64,000 nt of DNA from Pyrus communis (lineage: Eukaryota > Streptophyta > Magnoliopsida > Rosales > Rosaceae). The notes under the pieces are model-generated. The model was not told the origin of the DNA and did not search any database. It saw only the letters and a program-made list of their open reading frames with translations. Location: contig NC_084815.1 of assembly GCF_963583255.1 (NCBI RefSeq), positions 12,695,724 to 12,759,723 of the forward strand. Reading direction: 5' to 3'. This document shows, in pieces, positions 11,401 through 24,016 of the stretch. Position numbers and translations under genes: made by a program. How positions within the stretch are numbered: position 1 is the first letter of the stretch; each line of letters begins with the position of its first letter.

Positions 11401-13998
11401 ACTTAAAATAGGGTCCGAATACTTACCCGATTGTAATGGCAATGACTCGAGGGCAGCCACCATCTCAATGACCTCACCATTAGGAGGCACGGCAAAAGAA
11501 TGATCATGCATGCCGTGGGTTCCCATGGTTGTGGCTTCAATGTTTTGCTTGTCCATGCCTTGTGCAATGACCAATTCAAGTGCATCGTTGTTCAATTTGT
11601 CAAAATAGTCCTGTGACAAAGAGTCAATTACATCAATAGCAAAACATGAATGATTCTCACTAGGGTACTTCATAGAATTAGAAAGATTAAAATTAATAAC
11701 TTCCCCATCAAATTCCATCGTCAACATGCCATTATAGACGTCAATCTTCGTCCGAGCAGTTTTCATGAATGGCCTTCCGAGGAGGATGGGCAATGAAGGG
11801 GCATGGTCAGAGTCATCCATCTCAAGTACGTAGAAGTCCGCTGGGAAGATCAAATGATTAACCTGCACTAACACATCTTCCAAAACTCCCTTTGGATAGG
11901 CATTAGATCTATCGGCTAATTGTATGATCACACCATCGTTTTTCAACGCTCCTAGGTTCATAGATGCATAAATTGAATATGGCATGACATTTATAGATGC
12001 ACCTAGGTCTAACATGGCAGATTCAAACCTAGAATTACCAATAACACATGGAATTGTAAAACTACCCGGATCTTTGCATTTTGGGGGCAGCTTGCGTTGT
12101 AAGATGGCTGAGACGTTTTCACCTACTTTGACCACCTCCTTGGTCGAAATCCTCCTCCTATTGGTGCAAAGTTCCTTCAAGAACTTGGCGTACTTCGGGA
12201 CTTGCTTGATTGCATCCAAAAGGGGGATATTAACTTGAACTTTCCGAAACGTCTCCAAAATGTCCTTTTCCGCTTCTTCTTTCTTTGTTTGCTTAAACCT
12301 ACTAGGAAAAGGAACATTCGCAGGAAAATCATTAGTAGGAACCGAACTTGACACGTTCTTACCTTTATTGGATGAATTGGACGACTTGGGATCACTTAGA
12401 ACTTGCGGCACATTTGGTTCCACCTTGGCCGTTGGTGGCCTTTGCTCCTCCTCTTCCATTCTCAACTCGTCCTCCTCGTTGGAACGTGATTTGGATGGGT
12501 TGAGGTCAGATCCGACTTGCTTTCCACTTCGCAAATGCATAGCTTTTGCAGATTCGAATCCACCTTTCGGATTGACCATCGTTGAGCTAGGCAACCTTCC
12601 TTGCTCACGAAATTGCCCTATGAACTTGGCAATTTGTCCCACTTGCTTTTCTAAGTTGTCCACCCTCTTGTCTTGGATTTGCCTCTCTTTGTTTTGAGTT
12701 TGGACTTCCTGCGTCAAAGTAGTAAGTAATTGAAAAATCTTATCATTATCACTTGAATTACCTACATTGCTTTGGGCAGGTTGTGCTTGGGCTTGTGGTG
12801 GTGCCAACGGCTTTTGATAGAATCCCTGGGTTTGTTGCCTAAATCCGCTTTGTTGTTGACCTTGTTGGGGGTCTCGCCATTTGAAATTCGGATGATCACG
12901 CCAACCAGGATTGTAAGTATTAGAAAACGGATCACCACGTGTTTGGTATTGGTTGCCATATCCCACGGCATTGAGTGTCTCCCACCCTCCATTCTCGATC
13001 AATTGTGGACACTTGTCCGTAGGGTGTCCTTGCATGGAGCATACGCCACAAGAAGCTACAGTTTTGACTTTTGGACCTTCCACCACCTGAGAAAGCAACG
13101 TAGTAAGGTTAGCCATTTGATTTTGAAGTTCGGTTATGGCACTTACCTCATTGACTTGGTGTTGCCGTGGGGTACTCCTCTGTCCAACGCCTTCGTATTG
13201 TTGAGCGTTCAACGCTCGATTAGCAATCAACATCTTTGCAGCCGTAGGGGTCTTGTCCACCAAGGCTCCTCCCGCTGAGGCATCTAGCATTTGACGTTCA
13301 ATAGGTAGAAGTCCCTCGTAAAAGTATTGTAGAAGTAGTTCCTCCTTCATTTGATGCTGTGGACATGAAGCAACAAGAGATTTAAAACGTTCATAATAAG
13401 TAGGAAAGGATTCACCTTCATCTTGTTGAATTCCACTTATCCTTTTTCGTAGGAGGATGACTCGAGAAGTTGGGAAAAACTTCTCCAAGTAAGCTCGTTT
13501 CATGCTCTCCCATGATGTGACAGTTCCGAGAGCCAATTCGTACAACCAATCTTTCGCTTTCTCTTGGAGAGAAAAGGGAAAGGCCTTCATCTTCAAGATG
13601 CTCTCATCCACGTTCATCGGAGTCATGCTTGAGCAAACGACTTCAAACTCCTTCAAATGCTTGTTCGGATCTTCCATGGATAGCCCATGGTACTTCGGAA
13701 TGTGATGTAACAGGCTTGACTTCAATTCGAACTCAGCAGTTTTGTCTTGAGCCGCCCTTGGGTATTGGATGCACAAGGGTGCGGCATTGGCCAATCCCGA
13801 AGCGGAAAACTCCTTGATTGTTCGGTTGTCCGCTGCCATGTCTTCCACTTCTTCTTCAAATTCAGAAACGGACTCGGAACTTGCACTTGATTCACTAGGT
13901 TCCGGGTTCTTCCTCTTACGTCTCAACTCACGCTCAAAATCGTCGTCAAAGTCTAAAATATGTTCGTGAACCGGATTAGAACTCCGAGTCATAAACAA
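8449..13998 (-). pseudogene. Athila-like Gypsy gag-pol polyprotein with two in-frame stops
   Basis: One reading frame of 1850 codons, interrupted only by TAG at 9268-9270 and TAG at 8794-8796. Residues count from the ATG at 13998. A gag core spans about 85-265 and a CX2CX4HX4C zinc knuckle lies at 317-330. The aspartic protease motif LDLGAS is at 663-668. Reverse transcriptase follows with FMDD at 1128-1131. RNase H starts near 1275 (CDASDYALGAVL, FTDHAALKYL), and the integrase zinc-binding region is at about 1475-1525. The integrase core begins at GIDFMGPF and continues past the first stop with ISDGGSHF and NGQAEV. The first TAG sits where the flanking context (DYVSK..VEAKA) normally carries Trp; the second falls after QLN. 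The product would package, mature, copy and integrate the element. No frameshift is seen, so the copy died, or became dependent on suppression, through two point changes. Athila assignment rests on the gag type and the tRNA-Asp primer site. Confidence 0.93.
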
Positions 13999-14087
13999 GT
14001 ACCTAAAACAAGAAACAAAATAACATAAGAATTTGATCTAATAAGAAAAACGAAAATAACAATCCAAGGGATTAGCAAAATTGCTAG

Positions 14088-14105
14088 TCCCCGGCAACGG
14101 CGCCA
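14088..14105 (-). promoter_or_regulatory. Primer-binding site (tRNA-Asp type)
   Basis: The minus strand reads TGGCGCCGTTGCCGGGGA a few bases downstream of the 5' LTR. This is the tRNA-Asp-complementary site typical of Athila elements. The gag-pol ATG lies about 90 bases further on. Confidence 0.9.
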
Positions 14106-14110
14106 AAATT

Positions 14111-16321
14111 TGATGCGAGAATTATACGCACACAAATTAAACCCTCTTTTTATCAATTGTAGTGAAGAATGTAAGTAGGGATCGTTCTGGACCGGGGATT
14201 AGGAGGGATTATTAATCACTTGGATTTGACTCAAAAACGTAAAAACACAATATAAAACACTATACTAGACTCAAGGAATGCAAAACTAAACTTTAAATCA
14301 TCAAAACAAACCAAAAGACTCAAAACAGCACCAAAACACTCAAAACTGCCTTAAAAACACAATCTGGGCAGTTTTGAACACTAGACACAACTTTGGACGA
14401 AAATTGGTTTTAACTTGATCTAAGACACTTAAGAACACAAACTAAAGTGATTTCTAACTACTATGACTCAACAAAGTAAAGGGGGATTGGTTTTGGACGA
14501 ATTTAAAAACAAAACAAACTTTTTAAATTAGAACAGATTGTAAAAACGAATTTGATGGAATTGAATGGATGGGAAACTAGCTAAGGGGTTCATCTCCACA
14601 CATGTTATACTTGCATATAAAACGATTTCCAATCGCTTTTAAATAACCGATGAATTCTCAACGCCCCAAATTAATTAGGTTCGCTTAAATTAACCTTCAG
14701 ATTTTCCTAACGTTATTGAATTGGATGATTGCATACGACAACCCAAAACATTCCCCACAAGTCCCCTACATGATTGCATAATCGAGATACAAGCAAGAAT
14801 CATTAAGTTCTATGAAAACCATAAGCATTGACGAAGCACTTGTTACTATGATTGCATGAAACTTATGCCAAGAATTTACTTAACGCGATTGAGATCATCA
14901 ACCTTTCCTACTTGTGAATATAATTCCATAACGATTAGGTGAAATTTCCTTATATCCTAGCATCCAATTTATGCATGATAATTAAGCGTGCACTCTCAAC
15001 CAACACACACAAATCAATGTAATTCACATAAATAAGTAAATTGAATTCACAACTTATGAAACGCAATTAGAAGTAATCAAATCATATCGCAAGCATAAAC
15101 ATGTATTTCGAATCCCCCCTAGCCAAGGGGGGTTTAGTTCCTCATACGCACAAAACAAAGAGAATTGAAATTAAACATTGAAATCAAAGGAAAAGAAACA
15201 CCTAGAAATTCCAGCGACGCGAACTCGAATTGCATGAACTCCCGAGCTTCCTTCTCCTCCTCCTTGGTGCGGCAAGGGTCTAGGGACAGGTTTAGGGCTT
15301 TAGGTGTATGGATGCATGGTTATGGAGGGATGTAGTAGTGTTTAGGGGAAGGGGATGGTGCGGCAAAGCTTAAAACTAAGGAGAAAGGTGTTTGGTGGCT
15401 GCGGCAAGGGTGTGGAGAGGGTTGGACGAATTTCTGGAATTAATGAATGTGTATGAGAGGTGGTGATCTGATCTAGGGGTTAATGTGAGTATATATAGGC
15501 ACTTAAAACCCTAGGGTAATCAGATATGGACTTGAATAACCCAAATCCACAAGGAAATAGGCTTAGAAATCAGAAATAGAAAGGGATAACGCTTCCTAGG
15601 TGCGGCAGGTAAGGAGATAAGGTGATAAGGCTTCTAGAATGCCTTGCAAGGCAAGGGAAATCAGCTTTCTAGAAGGGATAGGTGCGGCACTAAAGGATAG
15701 GGCAGATTAGGGCTTCTAGAAACCCTCCAATGCAAGGAAAACTCATGGCAATGATGGATAAGGGTTCTAGAACAAGGATAAGGTTTCCTCATTGCACATG
15801 GAAACTTTTGCCTATTAGGATTAGGAAACCTTGTCTTTGTCATTCCTTCTTCATCTTGGACTCCTTTTCCTTCTTGGACTTGGAAAACTTCTTTGTTGCT
15901 TCACTTGAGACCATTTCGATTTTGACTTTCCTTCATCAAGTAGGAAACCTTATTTGAGTAGGAAACTTTGTTCTTCTAGGAATCCTAATTCAACTAGGAA
16001 ACCCATTTTAACTAGGAATCCTAATTCAACTAGGAAACCATCTTCCATCAGGGACTTTCCTACTTCAACTAGGAAACCTTGCTCAAGTAGGAATCATCAT
16101 CTTCAAGTCTTCAATTTCGTCCATCCTCTTGGCTCCAAGCATATGATGTCCATTCCAAGCTCTAATTTGCTCCAAAAGGTTCCAAAATGCATCCTTTTGC
16201 ATACTTTGCCCTTAAAACCTGAAAACACATAGAACTAGCTTAAAAGACTACTTTACTAAGGAAAAACACTATAAATGCACAAAAACAAGCTAAACTAAGG
16301 TGCGTAAATATGCTCCTATCA
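14111..16321 (-). mobile_element. 5' LTR of Athila-like Gypsy element
   Basis: A 2211-bp LTR running on the minus strand from TGATAGGAGC (16321) to CGCATCA (14111), i.e. TG...CA ends. It is nearly identical to 4496-6722. It sits directly before the primer-binding site, which fixes the element's orientation. No clear 5-bp target duplication is seen between 16322-16326 and the bases left of 4496. Confidence 0.93.
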
Positions 16322-16728
16322 CCGTCCCCATTAATACATTCAACAATAGTGATAAATCTTGTGATAAGAAATCATTTGTCCCTCTAAACTTTATGCAACA
16401 AAGAGACTCTTCGTCGTTCTGTCCTTGTAACACGAAAATTTTCGTCCTATTAAACTTCTTGTGACGAAAGTATGTTTGTCGCGTATGATAGTTTGTGCGA
16501 CGAATCTGCTTCGCCCCTTTTAACTTAGTGCGACGAAACTTTAATTCGTCAAACAAACACTTTTGCATGACGATTGTTCTTCTCTTCATCGTGCAAGACC
16601 TTTCTTTACGAGCCTTGCTCGACAAAGTGATGGCGACAAAGTGTTCGTCGTGTATTTTTTTTATGTGACAAAAATCCTCTTTGCACAATGTTATTGTTTT
16701 GTCACAATAACTGTTAAATGTAGTAGTG
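16322..16728 (+). mobile_element. Right terminus of the CACTA transposon
   Basis: Subterminal region full of both orientations of a short motif around 'tgcgacgaaa / tttgtcgcac' (for example near 16455, 16475, 16497, 16530, 16545, 16650), followed by a terminus that reads CACTACTACATTTAACAG on the minus strand from 16728. Dense subterminal repeats plus a CACTA end are diagnostic of En/Spm elements. The transposase-type gene at 2268-4296 belongs to the same element, split by the Athila insertion. The opposite end is not in the window or was lost. Confidence 0.8.
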
Positions 16729-17100
16729 AGTTGTTTAGCACTATTTATGAAATTGAACCACAAATGATACACTACTTATGAAATTGCAGGAATAACTAAA
16801 CACTTATGAAACTGCACCAATAACTAAACTTTTTTCTAAAACTGAACCAATAACTAGACACTATTTATGAAAGTGGATCAAGAATTAGACACTATTTTTT
16901 AAACTAGACTAAGAAGTAGACACTACTTCTGAAACTAGACCAATAACTAGGCACTATTTCTGAAAGTAGACTAAGAAATAGGCACTATTTTTTTATGCTG
17001 AGCATAAGTGGACACTAATTATGAAATTGGAACAAGAATGAGACATTATTTATGAAACTGAACCAATTACTATACACTATTTATGAAATTGCACAACCAC
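16729..17100. repeat. Degenerate tandem repeat, motif 'cactatttatgaaact'
   Basis: About ten imperfect units of 30-45 bp, each containing a version of 'cactatttatgaaactgaaccaataacta'. The same motif recurs at 18470-18830, 21080-21600, 26545-26810, 29540-30400 and 34820-35270. It always accompanies the duplicated unit described at 17280 onward. Confidence 0.85.
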
Positions 17101-18469
17101 ATATTTGTTGAAAAAGTATTTCGGCACTTAGAAAGATGAAGGAAGAAATGTAGAGATATTGTTCCTTGCTTTCTTTTGTTTCATTTTTGGACATGATGAA
17201 GAAAGAAGCATCAATTAAACTGGCGTCAATCACTCCATCCACAAAATATGTTATCAACTTAGTCTTTAGCACAAAAAACTCAGTCTTCATAGGTGATTCA
17301 CCTTTAGGCATCTCCTTTTCTTTTTCAATGACGGGTTCCAAAGTTGTTTCTTATGATGGCATGATCGAAAGACTTTCACTGTCACTCACTGCAAACTTGT
17401 ATTTTATTTTCTTTTTTTTTAGTAGGCCATAGTCGAATCCTGGATCAAGCATATGTTTCCAATCATCCTTAGTACGTACATTCCAAATCATTGTTCTCGT
17501 CGGTACCTTTTCCTCAATGACGTATTGTTTGCCTTTATTGTCATCCTTTTTACCATCTTCCGCAGTTGGTGTCTTCATCTTAACTTTCATTTAAGCCACA
17601 TTTGGAATTGATGAGGGTTATTATTCAAGTCTTTTGGAAGTTATTGTCAAAAGCATTCAAATATGAAATTGGTGAGGATTCCATTTCAGCCACATTTGAA
17701 TGACTTTCTTCTAAATCCTTCAGATAATCATTGATTTTCAGAGAATTTACGTTGTTCTTTGTCTGCATCTTTAACATTTCAGCATTCTGTGCATTGTTAT
17801 TCTTCCACTGAATTCTACTTTCTGCAGAAGCTTTTCAATTTCATTGTTAAGCATTTTATTTGTTTGACCAAATATCAAGCACTCTCTGGTTGATGTGTTA
17901 TCTGCATGTGTCAACATCTCCCTGAAGGTTAGGTACCTCTTCTCAGCAATGCTCCTAGCATTCTTGAACTCATCAAATAGCTTTTCACTTATAACTGTAT
18001 CCATGCCGATTATGTGTTTTTGGATGGTGGCATCCAACTTGATCATTTCCTCACCGAACAGTTGGTCAAATTATGTTTGGGCTTCATTTATGTTGATTCC
18101 AAAGTTCATCAGTTTGCTGCCCGTTCTGGGTCAGATTTCGTTCAACCTCTGTTATGTCTTCTTTGTTTGGTTCGTCTTGCTTTTCGGAATGATCCTCCAC
18201 TTTATCAGTTTTAGCATTATTTTGTTGCCCATTATTGTACACATTTTGATCAAGTTATGTTGTGTCTCCTCTGTTTTGTTCATGTTGCTTTTCAAAATCA
18301 TCTTCCAATTTACCAGTTTTAACGTTAGTTTTCTTCTTTTTCTTTGCTTTTTATTTTTTTTTATTTTTTCTTATGGCCGTTTTCCCTTTGAAGATTGTTC
18401 TTGTGGTTGAGCATAAGGAACTTCATAACCAATCTGCACATAGTAACATTAGACATTGTCAATTTGCAT

Positions 18470-18830
18470 AAAAATGTCCAACACTTTTTCTGAAAGTTGA
18501 CCACACCATTTATGAAACTTAACTAAATTAAGCCACATTGTTTCTGGAACTACAGTAATATAACCCACTCTATTTCTGAAAAAAGGATCAAAATAATGCA
18601 CACTTTTTATGAAACTAGATGAAATTAACCAACACAATTTATGAGACTGAACCAAAATTACTTAAACTATTTCTGAAATAGCCACACAATTTATGACATT
18701 AACCCACACTAGTTATGAAATAGCCACACTATTTCTAAAATTACAACAAAATTACTTAAACTATTTTTGAAACTGAAGCACAATAAGCCACAACATTTTA
18801 AGAAAGTGAACACAACACACGATTAATGAA
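18470..18830. repeat. 'cactatttatgaaa' minisatellite inside copy A
   Basis: Ten or so imperfect units lying between two coding islands of copy A, hence probably intronic. The equivalent stretch of copy B is 26545-26810 and holds fewer units. Confidence 0.8.
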
Positions 18831-20881
18831 CAAATTTTTTTTTATCGAATTAGTTAACTGTTTATAGATGTTATTGGTCATATGTGATAGTTTTTTGTTT
18901 GGAGATTGTTTGGTACCTCTTGTGGTGTTCTTTGTTTGGTTCATCTTCCTCGTTCGATTCATCATCTTCAGTATCTGCTTGCTTCCTTTTATTGATTTTC
19001 TTTTTTTTTCATTGTTTCTTCAAAGTCTCTAGATGCAGTTGATGAGAAGGAATAACATCTTTAATCTGCACACAGTCATATTAGATAGTTGGCATTTCAC
19101 ATGCTAAATGTCATTACTTTTGTATTGGAAAACATGTTCAAAGTTTGATAAATATGGACTACTTCTAGAACTACAATATGAAACTATTTCTGGATTTCCA
19201 ATATGATAATACTTCTAAAACTGTAAAGTCTAATTATTTGTGGAATGTAGAGTGAAATATCTTGATTATTGGTGATTTCCTTGATTTTTTTTTCACTTGG
19301 ACATCCTTGATTGCTTTATGTATCATTCTCGTGTTTCATCTTGCGATCGCTAGAATCATGTTTTCTCGTTCTTCTATGATCTTCACCAGATTTGTGTGAA
19401 GACATATCCAGTACTGTATGAATTAAGGAAGTGAAGTTAGTTTTGTCAAGTTTGTAAGAAACAATTCATGTTCTTTCATACTACTATTTTGATTACTTAC
19501 CAAAACAGAAGTCCAGCCACTTGTTGTCGGTTCTTCTCCTCCCTTCTTCTTTTTTGTTTGTGCTTTGTCAAGCAACTTGAATAGATAGTCTCTTACTCTT
19601 TTTTCCAAGTTGTAATTATTTATCTCCTCCAAGTTCCCACAGATTTTCAGAAAAACTCCATGTGATGTAATTTCCAAAGTTTGTAAATAGAAGTGACTGA
19701 ATGCAGTGTGTGCGTATAAGTGCAGTGGTTTCTTTTGCACCCTCAGGTGTTTGGTCTTGGAGTGATTTCTCGTAGGCCTCTGTAAGATGTTTCTTCATTA
19801 CGATCTTTGTATCTTTGAAGTATTTGGTGATGGGGTGGTTGTCCTTGCCAAATTTGGTGGATTTGTCACTATTCGACAAATCAACTCCTTCGTTGTTCAA
19901 TCCGAATATTTGAATAACATCATCGCTGGAAATCCCCCTTGTTCATGGTGTCCAAATTTGAACTTTTGGTTTCTGGGGTTTTAGCATTAAATGATTTTGA
20001 CCCATGTCCATGTTAGACCTCTTCTTCCTTTCTGACATCATCAAGGTCTTGTCCATGTATGTCGTCAGTCCACTCCAAAATGGCGTATTTGCTAGTTCGT
20101 CACCGAAATCTTGACGTTTTGTAGCATAGGCTTGTATACTTCTATTAAGAACTAGGTTTATTTTTTGGCTAGCCTTGTCAAAATTTGTAAATGCTACCTA
20201 ATCACTGCATATTAATGTTGCATTGTATTCATGGTTTTGTATTAAGTTCTTGGTCTAAACCTTCATTTTCATATTCTTTATAGACCAATCGTCTTGGATT
20301 CATGTTAGGTTCTTCTAAAACCGTTTGACTGGAGAACGTGACTAGTCATATGAATCCATATCTCATAAGCGTATCATAACATCATATCTTTGATCGTATT
20401 GATCTCGATGCCACAAGGTGACGAGCTCAAGAGGAGCTGCCACTTCGTGAAGACCAAAGGAATCCATCTCGTGTAAGGCAAGGTTGCACAAAGGTAAAAT
20501 TGCTCTATTGATAGGGATCTAGGAATTGAGCTTGTCTGGTATTTATCTGAACCTTTGTTTACACTAGGGGATTGGACTCAATGGAGAGTCCCTGGTTTTT
20601 TAACCCAGAGGTGGGTTTTTCCAGCCAAAAACTTCCTTATGTTCGATACCTTACAAAGCGCCCTTTATCACCTTTGTTGGAGTTAAATATTGTAGGGTTT
20701 GCTAGTATTGTCACTTTTTTAACCAAGTGAACTTAACTCAAGTACTAAGACTAAAACTTATTTGAAGTTCACTTCGTTAAGTTTTAACCTTTTAAGTTTG
20801 TTTGGTTTATATTCTTGTGGGCTTCTAACAATCTGTACTCAGTTAACTAGTACAGTTGACTAGTCATTACAGTTGGTTTTT

Positions 20882-20885
<4 letters not shown>

Positions 20886-20913
<28 letters not shown>
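20886..20913. repeat. Poly-T tract
   Basis: An almost uninterrupted T run of about 28 bases within copy A. Copy B has an interrupted T/A-rich stretch in the same place (29330-29375). Confidence 0.85.
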
Positions 20914-20914
<1 letters not shown>

Positions 20915-21079
20915 TTGGGTATTCCACCTGGTACCAATTTCAACTTACATTGCACCTGTAAACCTTGTCATGTTGTATCTATACTAGAGGTATTCCTTAT
21001 TCTTTTTATCTTCTTTTTTCTTAGTTGTACTCTTCTAAGTGTTTTTGTTTTTTGCATCTGCAACAATGAAAATTGTTAG

Positions 21080-21602
21080 GACACTATTTCTTGAAGTGTA
21101 ACAAAATAACACATGTTATTTCTGGAACTACGCTAAATAAACTCACACTATTTATGAAATGAACCAAAATAACCCACAATGTGCCTGGAAGGTAAGAAAA
21201 TAAACTCTATTTGTCAAATTATATCAAACTAACCAACACTATTTTTCTGAAAGTGAACCAAAGTCACTCACACTATTTTTGTAATGACTACGAAAAAACT
21301 CACAGTATTTATGAAAGGGAGCAAAATATTTAGGGAAGTGTTATTGGCACTCCAAAAAATCTCATTCTACACTGCTCATAAGTGTATTTTTCTTTCCTAA
21401 TATAGAAAGTTTGGAGTGTAGAATGAGAGTTTTGGAGTGCTAATAACAATTCCCAATATTTAACCCACACCGTTTATGAAATATCCAACACTATTTATAA
21501 AGAAAGGGAGCAAAACCAAACCAAAACAACCCACATTGTTTATGAAAGGGAGCAAAATCAACATTAGTCCGTGAACTACAACAAAATATCCCACACTTTT
21601 TA
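21080..21602. repeat. 'cactatttatgaaa' minisatellite at the end of copy A
   Basis: Degenerate tandem units flanking the MITE at 21333-21454. The tract stops abruptly where the Gypsy LTR begins at 21603. Confidence 0.8.
21333..21454. mobile_element. hAT-like MITE (copy in unit A)
   Basis: A 122-bp element with imperfect terminal inverted repeats: GGGAAGTGTTATTGGCACTCC at the left, and the right end reading GGGAATTGTTATTAGCACTCC on the other strand. It can fold almost end to end. It is flanked by an 8-bp direct repeat AATATTTA (21325-21332 and 21455-21462), which fits hAT-type insertion. The same insertion is at 29769-29889. Confidence 0.85.
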
Positions 21603-24001
21603 TGTAATGACCCGTCCCCAATTATTATGATTTTTATAATTTTTAAATGTGAATTTATGAAAATGCCCTTTGAGGCAAAGTGTTGACTTTTGTTGAGTAC
21701 CGTGTCGTGTGATGTAAGCTTCAATTTCTTGGCATATCCTCAGAGTACTCGTCGCCACGAACGCGTGGGCGCAACCGGATCGTAATTTGGAATTATAACA
21801 AAGGAGATATTAATCTTTAAAGCTGGGTGCATTTTAGTAAATTTGTTATTTTCTGGAATGCTCCAGATTTCTGGAGCCAAATCAAGAAGGCCACGTTTGT
21901 GGCCCAGATTAAAAGGAAGAAAGTTGGGCAGTAGAGCTGAGGATAAAGGAGAGAAAGGAGGGAGAGGTGAGGCAAATCAGAAAAGGAAAGATGTGAGGGT
22001 GACCAATCAAGGAAGAGAGAAAAGAGAGAAAGGAGAGAAGAAGGGGAGAATGAGAACCGCCGGGTTCACCATGACCCGTACCCAACTCGGTGAAAATGCT
22101 TGAAATTCGATGCTTTCTCTGGTTAAATTCCGGTGAATTGCACTGGCCCATTACTTGGGAACTTCTCATCGATCATTCCCCTTCGATTTTCTGCACAAAT
22201 TGGACAAGAATTGGTCTTGGCTTTGTGGCAAGAGCACCAGCGACACCGTGGTGTTCTTAGTGGCAATCCGCCATTTCTGCAATGATTTCTCTCAATTGCC
22301 ACCACCAATATACTTCCCTTGAGCCTAGAAACAATGCCTAATCATTAGTTAGAGCGTCAAAGTCGATTTGAGGATGAATCAAGAATCACCCTTTATATGG
22401 TTTCTGACGGATCGAAGGGAATTTGAGGTGTTTCCCAGCCAAATTGGTGTTAGTCACATGTATGAAAGTTGATCCACTCACTGAGATCTTCATTTCTATG
22501 AAGTTTGAGAATTTTTAGAAATAGTTGAATTTTTCGGCGAGACGGGGCGGTGGCGCATGTGGCGGTGCATGGCCAATGGGCCACCGATGCTATTTTATAC
22601 TAAATTGATATCCTGATCTCAGATTTGATATCCATATGATGTGGATTTGAGTATTGTGAATCTAGTTTGATTAAGGTGTGTTACTTGATTATTATAGCAA
22701 TCGACGATTTGACCGTTGGATCGTCACCAAACTTTGATACATTATAATAAGTAATATTTAATGATATTAGAAACTTACGGATCGGGAATCCGACATGCGG
22801 ACCTTCCCAATTTGGACATGTAAGTTATATGTTCTATTGATAAGAATTCTAAGACATGATTTGATAATTGTTCTAGGCGTTGATCGTTCGTGACGCCTTA
22901 ATGTTGTGCTAGGGAGTTGTAGCACGGACTCCAGGTGAGTGGGCTTTTGGTTTTCTATATATATACGTATGTATACTTTATGTTTTTCCCAGAAATTGTT
23001 TTAAATGAAATGTGATTGAAATACCATGTCATACTTGCGTTATATTTTAGTATATGCATTGGTGTAGTCATGTATAATGTTGCATAATGTTGCGGAGCCC
23101 AGGTAAGCTACAGGTGAGTACATTATGATGTTAGTGGTTGTGATGTACATGGTTAGGCCTGGATGCATTTGGTACTCATTATCCTGTACCCCGGTGTTAG
23201 TGTTCCAACCAAGGTAAGGGCCAGCCTTCACGTGATCGTTCACCTCTTACACCATATGCTCACCTTGGCTCCAAGGTAGGTGCCAGCCTGTCGTATAGAC
23301 CACATTAAGTGGTTCTGACTTGTAGGTGACTTGCGATACTTCACACAGCCTTCACGTGATCGTAGCACTTGAGCATATTTATTTACACTCAGCCTATCGT
23401 ACAGACCAGATTAGGTGGTTCTAACTCGTGTGCAGGTTTAAAGCCATACAGGTCACGTTAGGTGACTTCGGCTGGCATATCATTTTACGTTGATTTATTT
23501 CACCTGGCTTACTTATTTCATTGCTGAGATACTTAACATGGCATATACTTGGTTTTCACTCTCGAGCATGATTTCTATATACGTATGTATTATTATTTTC
23601 TGTGAAATTATACGAGTTTTATGGCAAGGGGTTATAATGTTTTCGAAAGGTTTTTATTAAAAACTTTATTTTTAAGCCTACTAACCCTTGTTTTTGCACC
23701 CCTCCAGGTTTAGATGTTAGAAGTTCATATCGATGAGGATTTGTAGCGAATCTCAGTAGAGGTGGCTACCTCTGAGGGTATGATCCTTACCCACACTACT
23801 ATACTTTACTTATGCTCTGACGTTGCGTGTGAAACGGGCTCATTCTCGCTCGCAGTGCATTCTGGTCCTTAGGCACTTTTAGTTTTAAAGTTATTCACAT
23901 TGTCCACATCATTATATTTTATGGCTTCGTCACCTTTCCAGGTGTCAGCCAGCACAGCTCGATTCGGAGTCCTAGTGGATATTCCTGGTCCGGGTGTGTC
24001 A
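21603..24001 (+). mobile_element. 5' LTR of a truncated Gypsy-type retrotransposon
   Basis: A 2.4-kb LTR from TGTAATGACCCG to GTGTGTCA, followed directly by a primer-binding site. The inverted LTR at 1-2109 is a second member. A block of short repeats containing 'agaccanattaagtggttctgact' and 'cacgtgatcgt' lies at 23200-23430. No coding frame is supported. Family level (perhaps Tekay-type chromovirus) is a guess from LTR length. Confidence 0.8.
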
Positions 24002-24004
24002 GTT

Positions 24005-24016
24005 TGGTATCAAAGC
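24005..24016 (+). promoter_or_regulatory. Primer-binding site (initiator Met-tRNA type)
   Basis: TGGTATCAAAGC, three bases after the LTR end; one mismatch from the usual TGGTATCAGAGC. Confidence 0.8.

Larger units (their letters stand above)
17280..21602 (-). pseudogene. Duplicated TE-derived unit, copy A (broken multi-exon gene)
   Basis: Co-linear with copy B (25365-30036). Minus-strand coding islands, from the amino side, are: 19900-19423, with KDNHPITKYFKDTKIV and a segment like YNLEKRVRDYLFKLLDK; a Lys-rich stretch near 18350; a probable coiled coil at 18046-17771; and 17590-17351 with KVPTRTMIWNVRTKDDWKHMLDPGFDYG. In this copy the first island is split between two frames by a small indel, whereas B keeps it as one 135-residue frame. 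The order (a globular domain, then charged and coiled segments) and the 'NNYN.AK.VRDYL' pattern remind me of the plant-mobile-domain/DUF1985 proteins carried by Mutator-like elements with Ulp1 proteases. That is weak inference, and no Ulp1 catalytic domain is seen. Copy A lacks about 480 bp present in B (28190-28675). Confidence 0.5.

Noticed and set aside
9674..13969. Plus-strand frames opposite gag-pol
   Set aside because: Antisense shadows of the polyprotein frame.
21843..22308. Frames in the Gypsy LTR, both strands
   Set aside because: Purine-rich composition gives Arg/Glu/Lys-rich frames; the inverted LTR copy does not conserve them.
24005..24016. tRNA-like match
   Set aside because: A primer-binding site complementary to a tRNA 3' end, not a tRNA gene; no cloverleaf around it.
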